Origin: an uncultured Bacteroidota bacterium
Lineage (GTDB): Bacteria > Bacteroidota > Bacteroidia > Bacteroidales > UBA12481
Reading direction: 5' to 3'
Assembly: GCA_903851365.1 (NCBI GenBank)
Contig: CAINOB010000053.1
Coordinates: forward strand, 1-38,457
Length of the DNA stretch: 38,457 bases
Shown here: piece by piece, positions 7,635 to 16,483 of the stretch
Layout: every line of letters starts with the position of its first letter
Position numbering within the stretch: position 1 is the stretch's first letter
The notes under the pieces: generated by a model
Databases searched by the model: none
What the model saw: only the letters and a program-made list of their open reading frames with translations
What the model was told of the DNA's origin: nothing
Made by a program: the position numbers and the translations under genes

Positions 7635-8846
7635 CTTGTAAACGTCGGGCAGAAAAGTTACTTTTTTACCGACCGTTACAACCGGATCATAAATAATAAA
7701 GACAGGTATTTTAGCTGGTAATTTCAGGGTTTTCGATTCCGTATCTGACTTGCCTTTCTTTAATTCCTCAAGATCAATTTTACCCCTGAGCAGTGCATCA
7801 GCAAGTTCAAGCGGTTTCTCCAACCGGACACAGCCATGACTCAGAAACCTGATGTCTCGCTTAAAAGAAGCCGGTGAACTCGTGGAATGCAGGAAAATAC
7901 TGAACGGATTTTGAAGGTTAAATTTCAATACGCCCAGTGAATTGTCGGCCCCGGTTGCCTGCCTGAAAAAATATGGAAAGTTCTTTTCATTGTAATTTTT
8001 CCAGTTCAGATCGTCATCTTCTATAAGGTTCCCTTTTGAATCTACAATCTCAAAATTATTCTGCTCCAGATAGTTCTCGTTCTTTTGCACCTTAGGTAAC
8101 AATTCCTTGACAGCAATAGTGAAGGGTACATTCCAGAAAGGGAAGGTAATGATACTCGTCATATAACAAGAAATCAATGGGGTGGGGTTCTTTTTCCGGC
8201 CTACCACCGTGCGCATTTTCATTACGGGAAATCCGCTTCTGTAATATCTTGCTTCTGCTTCCGGAATATTCACAATAATGCATTCTGCCTGGTAATTTGT
8301 TGTCAGGTACTTTCTGTAATTCATTGCCAGAAGTACCGATTTATATTTCAGAGAGTCCCTTGGCGTAATTGAATCGTGCAAATATTTTTTCAAAACCAGG
8401 TACTCGGGATCTTTTGATTCGAGCCGGGCTACTATATCATTAACGTGATCCTTTTGTTTGAAATTCTGGAGCTGATGGAGGTATATTGAGTCCCGGGGAA
8501 TACTGATTTCATCGTAATCAAGTTTGATATTTCCTTGCTGCAGAACTTTCAGGAAGTTCAGAATAATACCTGTTAACTGCCTGTCAATTTCATCTTTATG
8601 AGTATTATCCAATGAATTCTTATTGGCCAGGGCTGTACGTATTTCATTAATCTTAACCTTGTCTGGAGCGAAATCGGAATAGGGTGCAGTTTCAATCACT
8701 GCTAACCATTCTGAAGCTTTTTTTATGGTCTTGCCGGAAGCAAACCAATATGGGTTCTCTTGTGCCCACCCTGAAGTAATGACGCTGATGGCAAAACCCA
8801 AGACAAGAATTTTTCTGAGCAACGAACTGTTTATTCTATTTAACAT
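7623..8846 (-). CDS. YcbB-like L,D-transpeptidase
   Basis: A 407-residue exported protein with a signal peptide ending near GWAQ (residue about 28). A middle scaffold region is followed by the YkuD catalytic domain, where FLHSTSSPASF precedes the active-site motif SHGCVRLEKP (nucleophile Cys). It ends with PVFIIYDPVVTVGKKVTFLPDVY, as in YcbB-type enzymes. E. coli YcbB is about 615 residues; this protein is shorter, with a reduced N-terminal region and no obvious peptidoglycan-binding module. The predicted reaction is 3-3 cross-linking of peptidoglycan or anchoring of proteins to it. It starts 9 bp after the end of the glycosidase gene upstream, so it may be the last gene of the 7623-12908 unit. 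The gene on the opposite strand is a second L,D-transpeptidase of another subfamily. Confidence 0.88.
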   Translation of the reverse strand: MLNRINSSLLRKILVLGFAISVITSGWAQENPYWFASGKTIKKASEWLAVIETAPYSDFAPDKVKINEIRTALANKNSLDNTHKDEIDRQLTGIILNFLKVLQQGNIKLDYDEISIPRDSIYLHQLQNFKQKDHVNDIVARLESKDPEYLVLKKYLHDSITPRDSLKYKSVLLAMNYRKYLTTNYQAECIIVNIPEAEARYYRSGFPVMKMRTVVGRKKNPTPLISCYMTSIITFPFWNVPFTIAVKELLPKVQKNENYLEQNNFEIVDSKGNLIEDDDLNWKNYNEKNFPYFFRQATGADNSLGVLKFNLQNPFSIFLHSTSSPASFKRDIRFLSHGCVRLEKPLELADALLRGKIDLEELKKGKSDTESKTLKLPAKIPVFIIYDPVVTVGKKVTFLPDVYKLIK

Positions 8847-8855
8847 AAAATTGAT

Positions 8856-10037
8856 TTAAGCTTTTTCCTGACGTATAGTGTCAAAAAACAGAGTTGTATT
8901 TTCTTCAACGCAATTTGCAGCATACAGATAGAGAGCTGCACTCCAGGTTTGCCAGTCCTGTCCCTTTGGTAATCCATCCTGGGCTTTAATCCACTCGTTA
9001 AAACCAAAACTAACATCACCTGAGATTGATTTTTTTATCAGATGCGTTAGAATAACCAACTTTTCACCAGCCAGAGCAATTTTCCCTGCTGCTACTAATG
9101 CGGCGATGTAAAATCCGCAGATAAACGGCCATATTCCGCCATTGTGATATTCACCGGGATTGTTGTAGATGGAATATCTTTCATGCCAATCCGGATCCTG
9201 AGGTTTCGTAAAGGGGAAGAAATTTGGTGGGAGGTTAATGGCAAGATCTCCTTTTCGCATCATCTCGGCACACTCTTCTTCGATCCATGATATCATTTCC
9301 AGTGCCCGTGAATGCGAGGCAATTCCGGATAGAATTGCCAGACTGTTTCCAAGAAGATCGAATCGTTCACTGCTGTGTATTTTGTAGGACCAGAAAGCAT
9401 AATATGGCTTGTGCTTTACCACCAGGCCCTCATGTACATGATGATGAATAGTGCCTGCTGTAATGGTAAACCTGCTCATTTCATGATGCACCAAAGCTGC
9501 TCTTTCATTTTGGCCCAGTAATCTCAGATAGCAGTAAACCAGGGTATTAACAAACAGACCATATCCTGTAACCCATTGTTCATCACGCCAGTCACTCGTG
9601 GGTTGTTGCGCAACCAGATAACGGTCTGATGGACTCTGGTATTCCATCCATGTTAATGCTTTTGCAACTGCCAGCTGAAGAAAATCCAGTTCACCAGTCA
9701 TCTTTCTGAAAATTCCCACACCAAGGAGGAATAGTGGGGTGGTATCACTCGATCCCCGGTCTTCCTTGTCGTGCACCAATGACGGGATATGCCCGCGCTC
9801 TGTCTGGTTGCTTGCCAGCGTTTCAAGAACCCTCCTGATACTGTCTTCCAGTAGTTTGTTTTTCGTTACGGCTATACCAAGTATCGAGAACATCAGGTCC
9901 CTTGTATAGGGTTCGGGATATCCCCATCCTGCCGTTCTCGGATGACCGCGGAAGGGCCCGTGCGCATTGTGAAGCAATACCTCCAATGCAGCCTTTTTGG
10001 CTTCCTGTATATCCGCCATGTCTTTATCTTTTATCAT
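8856..10037 (-). CDS. Glycoside hydrolase of the (alpha/alpha)6 type, GH100/amylo-1,6-glucosidase-like
   Basis: A 393-residue cytoplasmic protein without signal peptide. Recognisable phrases are GWGYPEPYTRDLMFSI near the N-terminus, RGSSDTTPLFLLGVG, TSDWRDEQWVTGYGLFVNTL and YHNGGIWPFICGFYIAAL. These fit the neutral/alkaline invertase (GH100) and glycogen-debranching type barrels, in which acidic residues of the DWRD and TRD regions are candidates for catalysis. The substrate cannot be read from sequence: sucrose, an alpha-glucan branch or a glucosyl-glycerate-type compound are all possible. Its ATG overlaps the stop of the GT4 gene by 4 bp, so it is co-translated with a glycosyltransferase. 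That suggests turnover or trimming of the same product. Confidence 0.7.
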   Translation of the reverse strand: MIKDKDMADIQEAKKAALEVLLHNAHGPFRGHPRTAGWGYPEPYTRDLMFSILGIAVTKNKLLEDSIRRVLETLASNQTERGHIPSLVHDKEDRGSSDTTPLFLLGVGIFRKMTGELDFLQLAVAKALTWMEYQSPSDRYLVAQQPTSDWRDEQWVTGYGLFVNTLVYCYLRLLGQNERAALVHHEMSRFTITAGTIHHHVHEGLVVKHKPYYAFWSYKIHSSERFDLLGNSLAILSGIASHSRALEMISWIEEECAEMMRKGDLAINLPPNFFPFTKPQDPDWHERYSIYNNPGEYHNGGIWPFICGFYIAALVAAGKIALAGEKLVILTHLIKKSISGDVSFGFNEWIKAQDGLPKGQDWQTWSAALYLYAANCVEENTTLFFDTIRQEKA

Positions 10038-11176
10038 TTTATTCCAAGTTTGTCATTCATCAACTGTACAAATTGCTTTGCAACCACCTTGTAATTAAAT
10101 TTTTCCACGACCCGCTGTCTGCCAGCCTGGCCCATTTTTTCACGCAATCCTGCATCTGTCATCAGGAGCATCAGGTGCCGGGCAATATCATGGACATTTG
10201 CACGGTAATCTACGGTCCGCGGTTCCTTGAAAATAACTCTGTGCTTTTCTTCGAAACCTGATTCGCCACCGAGTGTGACTTCATTGACAACAATTTTTTG
10301 TGCTATATCAGCCAGCAATGCTGTTTCTCCATCGATAAGCGTATCAAGCATTCCCATGGCTTTGATGCTTATGACCGGTTTTCCGCATGCTCCGGCTTCC
10401 ACTTGTGGCATTCCGAATCCTTCAAGCCTCGATGGTGCGGCATAAATATCGCATGCACCAATCAGATAAGGCATGAAATTCCGGGATATCGTGTTGGTGG
10501 CATAGGTCACGTTCTTTTCGATACCTAAATGGGTCGCCATTTCAAGGTCAAGCATATTCTGAACTTTGGTCCGTGGCTGTGGCCAGACCTTACACACGTA
10601 CTTCCAGTCTGGCGCTTTAGCGTCGATGATAGCCAGTGCCTGCATCACTTCCTGTGCGCCTTTTGAGGCAGCATCGCCACCTACGGTGAGAATCATCAAT
10701 TGTTCGGGAGAAATTCCCAGGGATTCGCGCACCGCAATGATTTTCGGATCGTCCTTTTTAAAAGGAATAAACGAATCGGTATCACATCCAACAGGTAAAA
10801 CTTCAATTTTATCCCCACTGATCCCGTCACGGACATACATCTCCTTTACCCAGTTTGAGGTAACCAATATCAGTGGAAGAGCATTAAGTACTTCCTGGTA
10901 ATTTGCAATGTAACCATCAGCTACCAGCCAGGGAACCGGCTGAATTCCATAGCGCTGCGGATGAAGAACCAATTGAGGTGTATGGCCCCAATAGCCAACC
11001 CCAACCACAACATCAGGCTTGAACCAGCGGTAATACCACTCCTTTTCCTGTGCTGATTCAAAATGCACCGCATGGGCATCAACGCCAAGCTCAAATAAAC
11101 CGCGATACAAAAGGTCACCCTGCGTTGCCAATCCACCGGGTGAAGGCGGATAATCATATAATACTAATACTTTCAT
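10034..11176 (-). CDS. GT4-family glycosyltransferase
   Basis: A 380-residue retaining GT-B glycosyltransferase. The N-terminal half begins MKVLVLYDYPPSPGGLATQG, the glycine-rich acceptor-side loop of GT4 enzymes. The C-terminal half has EVLPVGCDTDSF, MILTVGGDAASKGAQEVMQAL and the nucleotide-sugar motif APSRLEGFGMPQVEAGACGKP, where the acidic EGFGMPQVEA segment is the usual EX7E-type donor site. No membrane segments, so cytoplasmic or peripheral. Four-base overlaps on both sides, with the PIG-L deacetylase upstream and the glycosidase downstream, show one tightly coupled operon. Donor and acceptor are unknown. The pairing with a PIG-L protein recalls pathways in which a GlcNAc-conjugate is made and then deacetylated, but that is inference. 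Confidence 0.88.
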   Translation of the reverse strand: MKVLVLYDYPPSPGGLATQGDLLYRGLFELGVDAHAVHFESAQEKEWYYRWFKPDVVVGVGYWGHTPQLVLHPQRYGIQPVPWLVADGYIANYQEVLNALPLILVTSNWVKEMYVRDGISGDKIEVLPVGCDTDSFIPFKKDDPKIIAVRESLGISPEQLMILTVGGDAASKGAQEVMQALAIIDAKAPDWKYVCKVWPQPRTKVQNMLDLEMATHLGIEKNVTYATNTISRNFMPYLIGACDIYAAPSRLEGFGMPQVEAGACGKPVISIKAMGMLDTLIDGETALLADIAQKIVVNEVTLGGESGFEEKHRVIFKEPRTVDYRANVHDIARHLMLLMTDAGLREKMGQAGRQRVVEKFNYKVVAKQFVQLMNDKLGIK

Positions 11177-11817
11177 TTCAGTACCCCTCCGTTTTCAACC
11201 CATTCCTCCGCCTGCGAAGGTTCGGTAAACTGCCAGAAAGCTTCTGATTGCGGTGAAGTTTCGGCTTCAAAACTGCTGTTTTCAAATCCATATGTTTCCG
11301 TGATTATATTGTATTTCTTTTGCCAGATTCGTTTTGTCAGTGCCCTGTAGAATGATGCGTTCTCAGAGGGTCTTGGATAGTACTCTTTGTTCCCGTCTTC
11401 ATAGGCAAAGGACCAAAGCTCACTCGCGGAAATTTTTGCGTCCTTCCATAGGTTAATCACCGCTCTGCTCACTTCTTCATGCCTGATGTGCCGGGTGTAT
11501 TCCCCAGCCGGATTGTGCGTCATTATCAGGTCGTAATGTCTTTTGGGAAGCAGTTTCATAATTGTTTCCTCAATCTGCTTTTCGTTGAGTGGAACCTGAT
11601 CAGGACCGTCATCGAGATCACCCATGATTCCTTCGGCTTTAAGAACTTTTAGAGCTTTATAAAATTTCGGCGCACGATCCGGATCACTTCCACGTGTAAG
11701 GCACAATATGAACCAATTGCATTGCGGATGGCTCAAAATGGTTCCACCGGCCCATAATGTTTCATCATCCGGATGAGCCACTATGACAGCAACTGTTTTA
11801 GTTTTTTTTAAGGGCAT
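11173..11817 (-). CDS. PIG-L/LmbE-family zinc-dependent N-deacetylase
   Basis: A 214-residue single-domain protein. The N-terminal AHPDDETLWAGG motif supplies the His and Asp zinc ligands and general base of the PIG-L family, and the second ligand region is HIRHEEVSRAVI (residues about 107-118). Family members remove an acetyl group from N-acetylglucosamine conjugates (GlcNAc-PI, mycothiol and bacillithiol precursors) or other N-acyl sugars. No signal peptide, so cytoplasmic. It lies 2 bp after the OYE gene and overlaps the GT4 gene by 4 bp. With a GT4 enzyme alongside, a BshA/BshB-like thiol route comes to mind, but no BshC is present and the actual substrate is open. Confidence 0.85.
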   Translation of the reverse strand: MPLKKTKTVAVIVAHPDDETLWAGGTILSHPQCNWFILCLTRGSDPDRAPKFYKALKVLKAEGIMGDLDDGPDQVPLNEKQIEETIMKLLPKRHYDLIMTHNPAGEYTRHIRHEEVSRAVINLWKDAKISASELWSFAYEDGNKEYYPRPSENASFYRALTKRIWQKKYNIITETYGFENSSFEAETSPQSEAFWQFTEPSQAEEWVENGGVLK

Positions 11818-11819
11818 GA

Positions 11820-12908
11820 TCAGTTCTTATAATTTGGGTAATCCGTATAACCATCTTCATCTCCAACATAGAATAGATCCGAATGGAGATTTTCTGACAG
11901 GGGCAGTTGATTCATAAACCTTGTAACCAGGTCGGGATTGTTGATGAAAGGATGGCCAAATGCCACGAGGTTGCCTAATCCGTTTTGGAGATCAGTTTCG
12001 GCTCTGTCCAGATTATATCCACCGGACAGGATGATATCTCCCTCAAAAACGTTGCGAAGGAGCTTTTTCATTTCCATCGGCACCTCAGGTGCTCCCATGG
12101 AAGAATGATCGACAATATGTAGATAGATTATCCCCAGATGGTTGAGCTGTTTAGCCAGATAGGAATAGGTGAAGTCAATTTCAGGATAGGGGGGCATATC
12201 CCCGGCAACACCGTAAGGCGACAGGCGAATGGCAGTCTTATCCTTACCTATCGCTGCGGCTACTGCAGTCGCCACTTCTGTTACGAAACGGCATCGATTT
12301 ATAATTGACCCACCATATTGATCCTGACGAATGTTGCTGTATGGAGACAGGAATTGTTCAAGCAGATAACCATTTGCCGCATGCAGTTCTACTCCGTCGA
12401 ATCCAGCTTGCATGGCATTGGAGGCGGCAATTTCAAATTCCACAATGGCTAGCGCAATGTCTTTTGCCGTCATTGCTTTCGGGACTGGAAAATCCTTTAA
12501 TTCTTCAAGATCGGTCCACACCTGTCCTGCTGCTTTTACTGCAGATGGCGCCAGTATCTGTGCACCCTTGGGCAGATTGAGTGAATGGCTGATCCTGCCT
12601 GTATGCATCAGCTGAATTAAAATCTTTCCACCGGCATCGTGAACCGCGGAAGTTGTTTTTTTCCAGCCTTTAATTTGCGTTTTATCAAAAATTCCGGGAA
12701 TCCGGGCATAACCTAATCCATTAGGTGATGGAGAAGTTCCTTCGGTTATGATAAGACCGGCGCCTGATCTCTGCCGGTAATATTCTGCCATCAAATCGTT
12801 TGGTAAATTGCCAATTGCTCTGCTCCGGGTCATTGGTGCCATCACCACCCGGTTCTTTAGCAATATGGATCCAAGATTGGAAGGGGATAATAATTTGTAA
12901 TCTTTCAT
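11820..12908 (-). CDS. Alkene reductase of the Old Yellow Enzyme family
   Basis: A 362-residue FMN-dependent TIM-barrel enzyme close to NemA/OYE in length. Seen are NRVVMAPMTRSRA at the N-terminal flavin site, ILIQLMHTGRISH, and the active-site segment GVELHAANGYLLEQFLSPY with the His/Asn pair that binds the carbonyl of the substrate. Near the C-terminus ILSGGYNLDRAE and LVAFGHPFINNPDLVTRF contact FMN phosphate. Expected reaction: NAD(P)H-dependent reduction of activated C=C bonds or nitro compounds, often linked to electrophile or oxidative stress. It is the first gene of a four- or five-gene operon and sits directly behind operator copy D, which fits stress induction. Confidence 0.92.
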   Translation of the reverse strand: MKDYKLLSPSNLGSILLKNRVVMAPMTRSRAIGNLPNDLMAEYYRQRSGAGLIITEGTSPSPNGLGYARIPGIFDKTQIKGWKKTTSAVHDAGGKILIQLMHTGRISHSLNLPKGAQILAPSAVKAAGQVWTDLEELKDFPVPKAMTAKDIALAIVEFEIAASNAMQAGFDGVELHAANGYLLEQFLSPYSNIRQDQYGGSIINRCRFVTEVATAVAAAIGKDKTAIRLSPYGVAGDMPPYPEIDFTYSYLAKQLNHLGIIYLHIVDHSSMGAPEVPMEMKKLLRNVFEGDIILSGGYNLDRAETDLQNGLGNLVAFGHPFINNPDLVTRFMNQLPLSENLHSDLFYVGDEDGYTDYPNYKN

Positions 12909-12921
12909 GTGAATTCTTAGG

Positions 12922-13000
12922 GCTTTTAAAAGCGTTAAATTAAAGCCTTCGAATTCGTCAAGTGTTACAAAAAATTGATAATTAGTTACATAATTCCCAC
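12922..13000 (-). promoter_or_regulatory. Copy D of the 21-bp direct-repeat operator, ahead of the OYE/glycan operon
   Basis: TTACA cores lie at 12965-12969 and 12986-12990 on the plus strand, again exactly 21 bp apart, ending ATTCCCAC at 13000 (one base different from the other copies). In gene orientation it reads AATTATGTAACT ... TTTTTTGTAACAC. At the same 23-bp offset where the other copies have a -7 element, the minus strand has TAATTTAA (12935-12942), which keeps TAnnTT but not the final TG. A perfect 12-bp palindrome GCTTTTAAAAGC occupies 12922-12933, between this element and ATG 12908. The operator is clear; the -7 assignment is weak. Confidence 0.55.
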
Positions 13001-13020
13001 ATTAAATCCAGGGATAAATA

Positions 13021-13584
13021 TCAGCGATTCAACTTGCTCTTAAGGTCAGTAATATCAACAACCGATAAGAGACAATGCTTTTCGTCAGCAACGACAACAC
13101 CTTCCATGTACACAAACCTCCAGGGCTGATCTGTACTTCGTAATTTAAGCTGGCATGATTCTTTCGCATTTCCGTTAAATACCCTGGAAAAAAAGTCGCT
13201 GAAAACCGCCAGTGAATCATCGCTGATAAATAGTTTAAAATTGCTGTTTATCAAACTAAAGTGCCTTTCCCCGAGCATTTCGGCGGCAGCATAATTCAAC
13301 TCGCGGATACTGCCGTCAGATTCCAGTGTCAGGTAACCCATAGGAGCTAAATCATATAGCATAGTGTACTTTTTCAGAGCCATTTCTGCTGTCTCATATG
13401 TGTGCAGCAACTCTTCGTTCTGCATTTCCAGCTCAATCTGATGAACCTGAAGCTCGTGAAGTAATCTTTGGCTGTCAGCTTCAACAAATTGTTGTGAATT
13501 TTTGCCCTGATTCTCTATTAATTTCTCCTCAGCTTTAATGCGTAACTTCCTGGAATCAGTAAAGTCAATTTCTTCGCTATTCAT
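13021..13584 (-). CDS. PAS-domain sensor protein without output domain
   Basis: A 187-residue soluble protein. Residues about 10-70 are a charged coiled coil (LLHELQVHQIELEMQNEELL), followed by one PAS domain (about 72-185; DLAPMGYLTLESDGSIRELN near its start, VVDITDLKSKL at its end). No kinase, GGDEF, EAL or DNA-binding domain follows. The start overlaps the end of the CheB-CheR-PAS gene by 8 bp, so the two are translated together and probably interact through their coiled coils. It is the last gene of the 13021-23746 unit. Its PAS domain resembles the first PAS domain of the protein at 28366-29205. The ligand or cofactor is not evident. Confidence 0.75.
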   Translation of the reverse strand: MNSEEIDFTDSRKLRIKAEEKLIENQGKNSQQFVEADSQRLLHELQVHQIELEMQNEELLHTYETAEMALKKYTMLYDLAPMGYLTLESDGSIRELNYAAAEMLGERHFSLINSNFKLFISDDSLAVFSDFFSRVFNGNAKESCQLKLRSTDQPWRFVYMEGVVVADEKHCLLSVVDITDLKSKLNR

Positions 13585-16423
13585 TGCTGTTTTTTCTTTT
13601 TGAAATAATAATTACTCCGGATGGCTCGCGCTGGCTATTATAATTAATATTCAACAACCATTCTATTCCAAGGATATTCCCTTTAGCTGAAAGTACTTTC
13701 ATTTTGAACTTACTATCCGGATTTTTAGTTAAGAGAGTTTCTAATTCTTTTTTGACTTTTCCCTGATCTGGTTCGGGTACAAACAAATGGACAAAATCTT
13801 CATTAACTACTTCCTTCTGTTTCTTACCAAAAACTTTTTCCGCTTCCGGATTAAATTCTAATATTTTCCAATCAGATGATAGTTTAATGATTAATTCCTG
13901 GGAGGATTGAGCCAGCAAATGATTAATATGCTCCGATTCATGCAGTTTAACTTCCACTTGTTTGAGCGTTGACATATCAAAAAATGTTATGACCAACCCG
14001 TCGATCCTGTCGTCATAAGTTCGGTAAGGCATAATGCGAATGGAAAACCATTGCCCGTCCTTTGAGGGAATCTGTTTTTCAATAAATATGAGCGTTCTTA
14101 ATACTTCATGAGCATCAGCAGCAAGGTCGGGATATAAAAGGTCAGTTACCTGATCTGTAAAAGGCCTTCCGATATCACTCTTGATAAGTTTGAAAATCTT
14201 TGTGGCCTGGTTGGTGTATCTGCGAATATTCAATTCTTTATCCAGGAAGAGGGTGGCAATATCCGTACTGTTGAGCAGGTTTTTCATATCATTGTTCACC
14301 CGGGAGAATTCATCAAGTTTCGATTGCAATTCTGAGTTTACCGTTTGAAGTTCTTCATTGAGACTTTGCATCTCTTCTTTTGATGTTGTCAGTTCTTCGT
14401 TGGTCGACTGAAGTTCTTCGTTGGCAGATTGTAATTCCTCATTTGTTGATTTTAATTCTTCCTGCGAAGTCTGCATCTCTTCGAGCATCGTTTGCATTTC
14501 TTCACGGGTATTAACCAGTTCTTCCTCAAGCTCTGATTGCCTGACGTGACTTCCCGAAATCTTGCCTTTGATAACCTTCGGACTCAACTCCTGGATCTCC
14601 GGAACATCGTTGAAAATAACCATTAACATGCCATTTAATGCCTCTGGTTTATCAACATACTGGATTTTTATGTTGCCTAGAACTACCGGTTTCTTATTTA
14701 AAATGGCTTTTCGGAAAGCTATCGGGAAATCAGTTCGCAAACCTTCCCGCAACATTGCGAAAATATTAAGGTTCGCTTTTCCAACAGCCGGTTCGAGATA
14801 TTTCCCGGTATGGCCGCTAAAGTAGATAATATCGCCGTTTTCGTTGACCAATACACCTGCTGGTGAAAATTGCTGAAGCATCAGCTGATCAGCGAGTGCT
14901 TCAATGTTCTGCGAGGATTTTACGGATTTTTCCTTATCGGGTCCGGTAATCTTATTCCGGGAAAAGGCTGACGGGAAATCAGTGAGTAAAGTTATCGGAG
15001 CTGTACTAGAGCGTTTGAAGATTTTAAGTTTGGAATCAACCTGGTTAAAAAGATTGCCATGTGAACCCAATGTTTCAGCGCTACCCAATACAAGAATTCC
15101 TTCAGGATTAATACTGTAATAAAACAGCCCGTGCAATTTGCTTTGCAGCTCAGTATCCAAATATATCAGCAGGTTACGGCAGGTAAGTATATCAAGCTTT
15201 GTAAAAGGAGGATGCCAGATAATGTTGTGTTGTGCAAATACGACCATCTCCCTTATTTCTGCATTAATCCGATATCCTTCCTCTGTAGAGATAAAAAATC
15301 GGTTGAGGCGATTGGCTGATACATCGGCCTCAATATTGGAATGAAAAACTCCTTTTCTTGCGGTCTCAATGGCCACTCCGTCAAGATCGGTAGCAAATAT
15401 CTGCAACGAAAAACCACCATTAAGATCCATCTTCTCGAGCGCTTCTTTAAAAACCATTGCCAGTGAAAATGCCTCTTCACCAGTTGAGCAGCCTGGCACC
15501 CATGCCCGCAATACTGTTCCTGGTTTCATGGTGGAAAACATATCTGGGAAAACAGAATCTCTCAACTTCTCCCATACTAAGGGATCGCGAAAGAAATTAG
15601 TCACTCCAATCAGTAATTCCTTAAAAAGTATATCAACTTCCTTTGGATTTTCCTGCAGAAACCTCACGTAGGAGGTGATCTTTTCAATTCGGTGCACGCT
15701 CATCCGCCGTTCGATTCGCCGGTAAATCGTATTCTTTTTATATAAAGAGAAATCGTTACCAGTTCTTGTGCGCAGCAGGATTATTATTTTTTCCAGTGAA
15801 CTCTGGTCCTTGATTTCCGTCTCCAGATTTTGCTTGACTTTTGGAAGATGCTTGAGAAACTCAATCATCTTTATTGGCAATTCATTGGCAGGTGCCACGA
15901 TATCAACCAGACCGGAGTCGATGGCATTTCTGGGCATGCTGCTAAATTTTGCATTTACAGGGTCCTGGGTTAAAACCGTTCCGTTTTTTTCCTTAATGGC
16001 TCTTAGTCCCAGGCTGCCATCAGAACCCATGCCGGAAAGTATTACTCCTACAGCGTGCTCATGACAATCATCAGCAAGTGAGCGAAAGAAAAAATCAATC
16101 GGCAAACGTAATCCTCTGACTTCAACCGGCTGGAAAAGGTGTAGTACTCCTTTGAGAATTGACATGCTAGTGTTCGGGGGTATCACATACACAGAATCGG
16201 GCTTAACCCGAGTGCGGTCCTTTACCTGGATAACTTCCATTTTGGTAATCCGCTGGAGCAGTTCTGGCAACATTCCTTTCTGTGTAGGGTCAAGATGTTG
16301 TATAATAACAAAGGCCATTCCGCAGTTTTCTGGAACATTTCGAAGGAAATCCTCGAAAGCTTCCAATCCGCCGGCAGAAGCGCCAATGGCTACAATTGGG
16401 AATGGACTTGGTTTTGTTGGCAT
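13577..16423 (-). CDS. CheB-CheR fusion with coiled coil and two PAS domains
   Basis: A 948-residue multidomain signalling protein. Residues about 5-190 are a CheB methylesterase domain with the expected triad (Ser16 in IGASAGG, His43 in IIQHLDP, Asp135 in GMGSDGS). Residues about 205-475 are a CheR methyltransferase with the SAM-binding motif AWVPGCSTGEEAFSLAM. Then comes a long heptad coiled coil (about 635-715, repeats of the type NEELQSANEELQS) and two PAS domains (about 720-830 and 840-948). There is no receiver domain ahead of CheB and no histidine kinase after the PAS domains, although many relatives carry one. No chemoreceptor or CheA gene is near, so the role is likely regulatory rather than chemotactic. 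It lies 60 bp after uspA and overlaps the PAS gene by 8 bp. Confidence 0.9.
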   Translation of the reverse strand: MPTKPSPFPIVAIGASAGGLEAFEDFLRNVPENCGMAFVIIQHLDPTQKGMLPELLQRITKMEVIQVKDRTRVKPDSVYVIPPNTSMSILKGVLHLFQPVEVRGLRLPIDFFFRSLADDCHEHAVGVILSGMGSDGSLGLRAIKEKNGTVLTQDPVNAKFSSMPRNAIDSGLVDIVAPANELPIKMIEFLKHLPKVKQNLETEIKDQSSLEKIIILLRTRTGNDFSLYKKNTIYRRIERRMSVHRIEKITSYVRFLQENPKEVDILFKELLIGVTNFFRDPLVWEKLRDSVFPDMFSTMKPGTVLRAWVPGCSTGEEAFSLAMVFKEALEKMDLNGGFSLQIFATDLDGVAIETARKGVFHSNIEADVSANRLNRFFISTEEGYRINAEIREMVVFAQHNIIWHPPFTKLDILTCRNLLIYLDTELQSKLHGLFYYSINPEGILVLGSAETLGSHGNLFNQVDSKLKIFKRSSTAPITLLTDFPSAFSRNKITGPDKEKSVKSSQNIEALADQLMLQQFSPAGVLVNENGDIIYFSGHTGKYLEPAVGKANLNIFAMLREGLRTDFPIAFRKAILNKKPVVLGNIKIQYVDKPEALNGMLMVIFNDVPEIQELSPKVIKGKISGSHVRQSELEEELVNTREEMQTMLEEMQTSQEELKSTNEELQSANEELQSTNEELTTSKEEMQSLNEELQTVNSELQSKLDEFSRVNNDMKNLLNSTDIATLFLDKELNIRRYTNQATKIFKLIKSDIGRPFTDQVTDLLYPDLAADAHEVLRTLIFIEKQIPSKDGQWFSIRIMPYRTYDDRIDGLVITFFDMSTLKQVEVKLHESEHINHLLAQSSQELIIKLSSDWKILEFNPEAEKVFGKKQKEVVNEDFVHLFVPEPDQGKVKKELETLLTKNPDSKFKMKVLSAKGNILGIEWLLNINYNSQREPSGVIIISKRKNSNE

Positions 16424-16483
16424 ATAATGTAAATCGTTATCAAACTGCGTGAAACTTACAATTTACGGCTTTTTTCGGACTCT

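Noticed and set aside
16424-16483. Fifth copy of the 21-bp operator upstream of cheB-cheR
   Set aside because: One TTACA at 16456 is present, but there is no second core 21 bp away and no ATTCACAC end.
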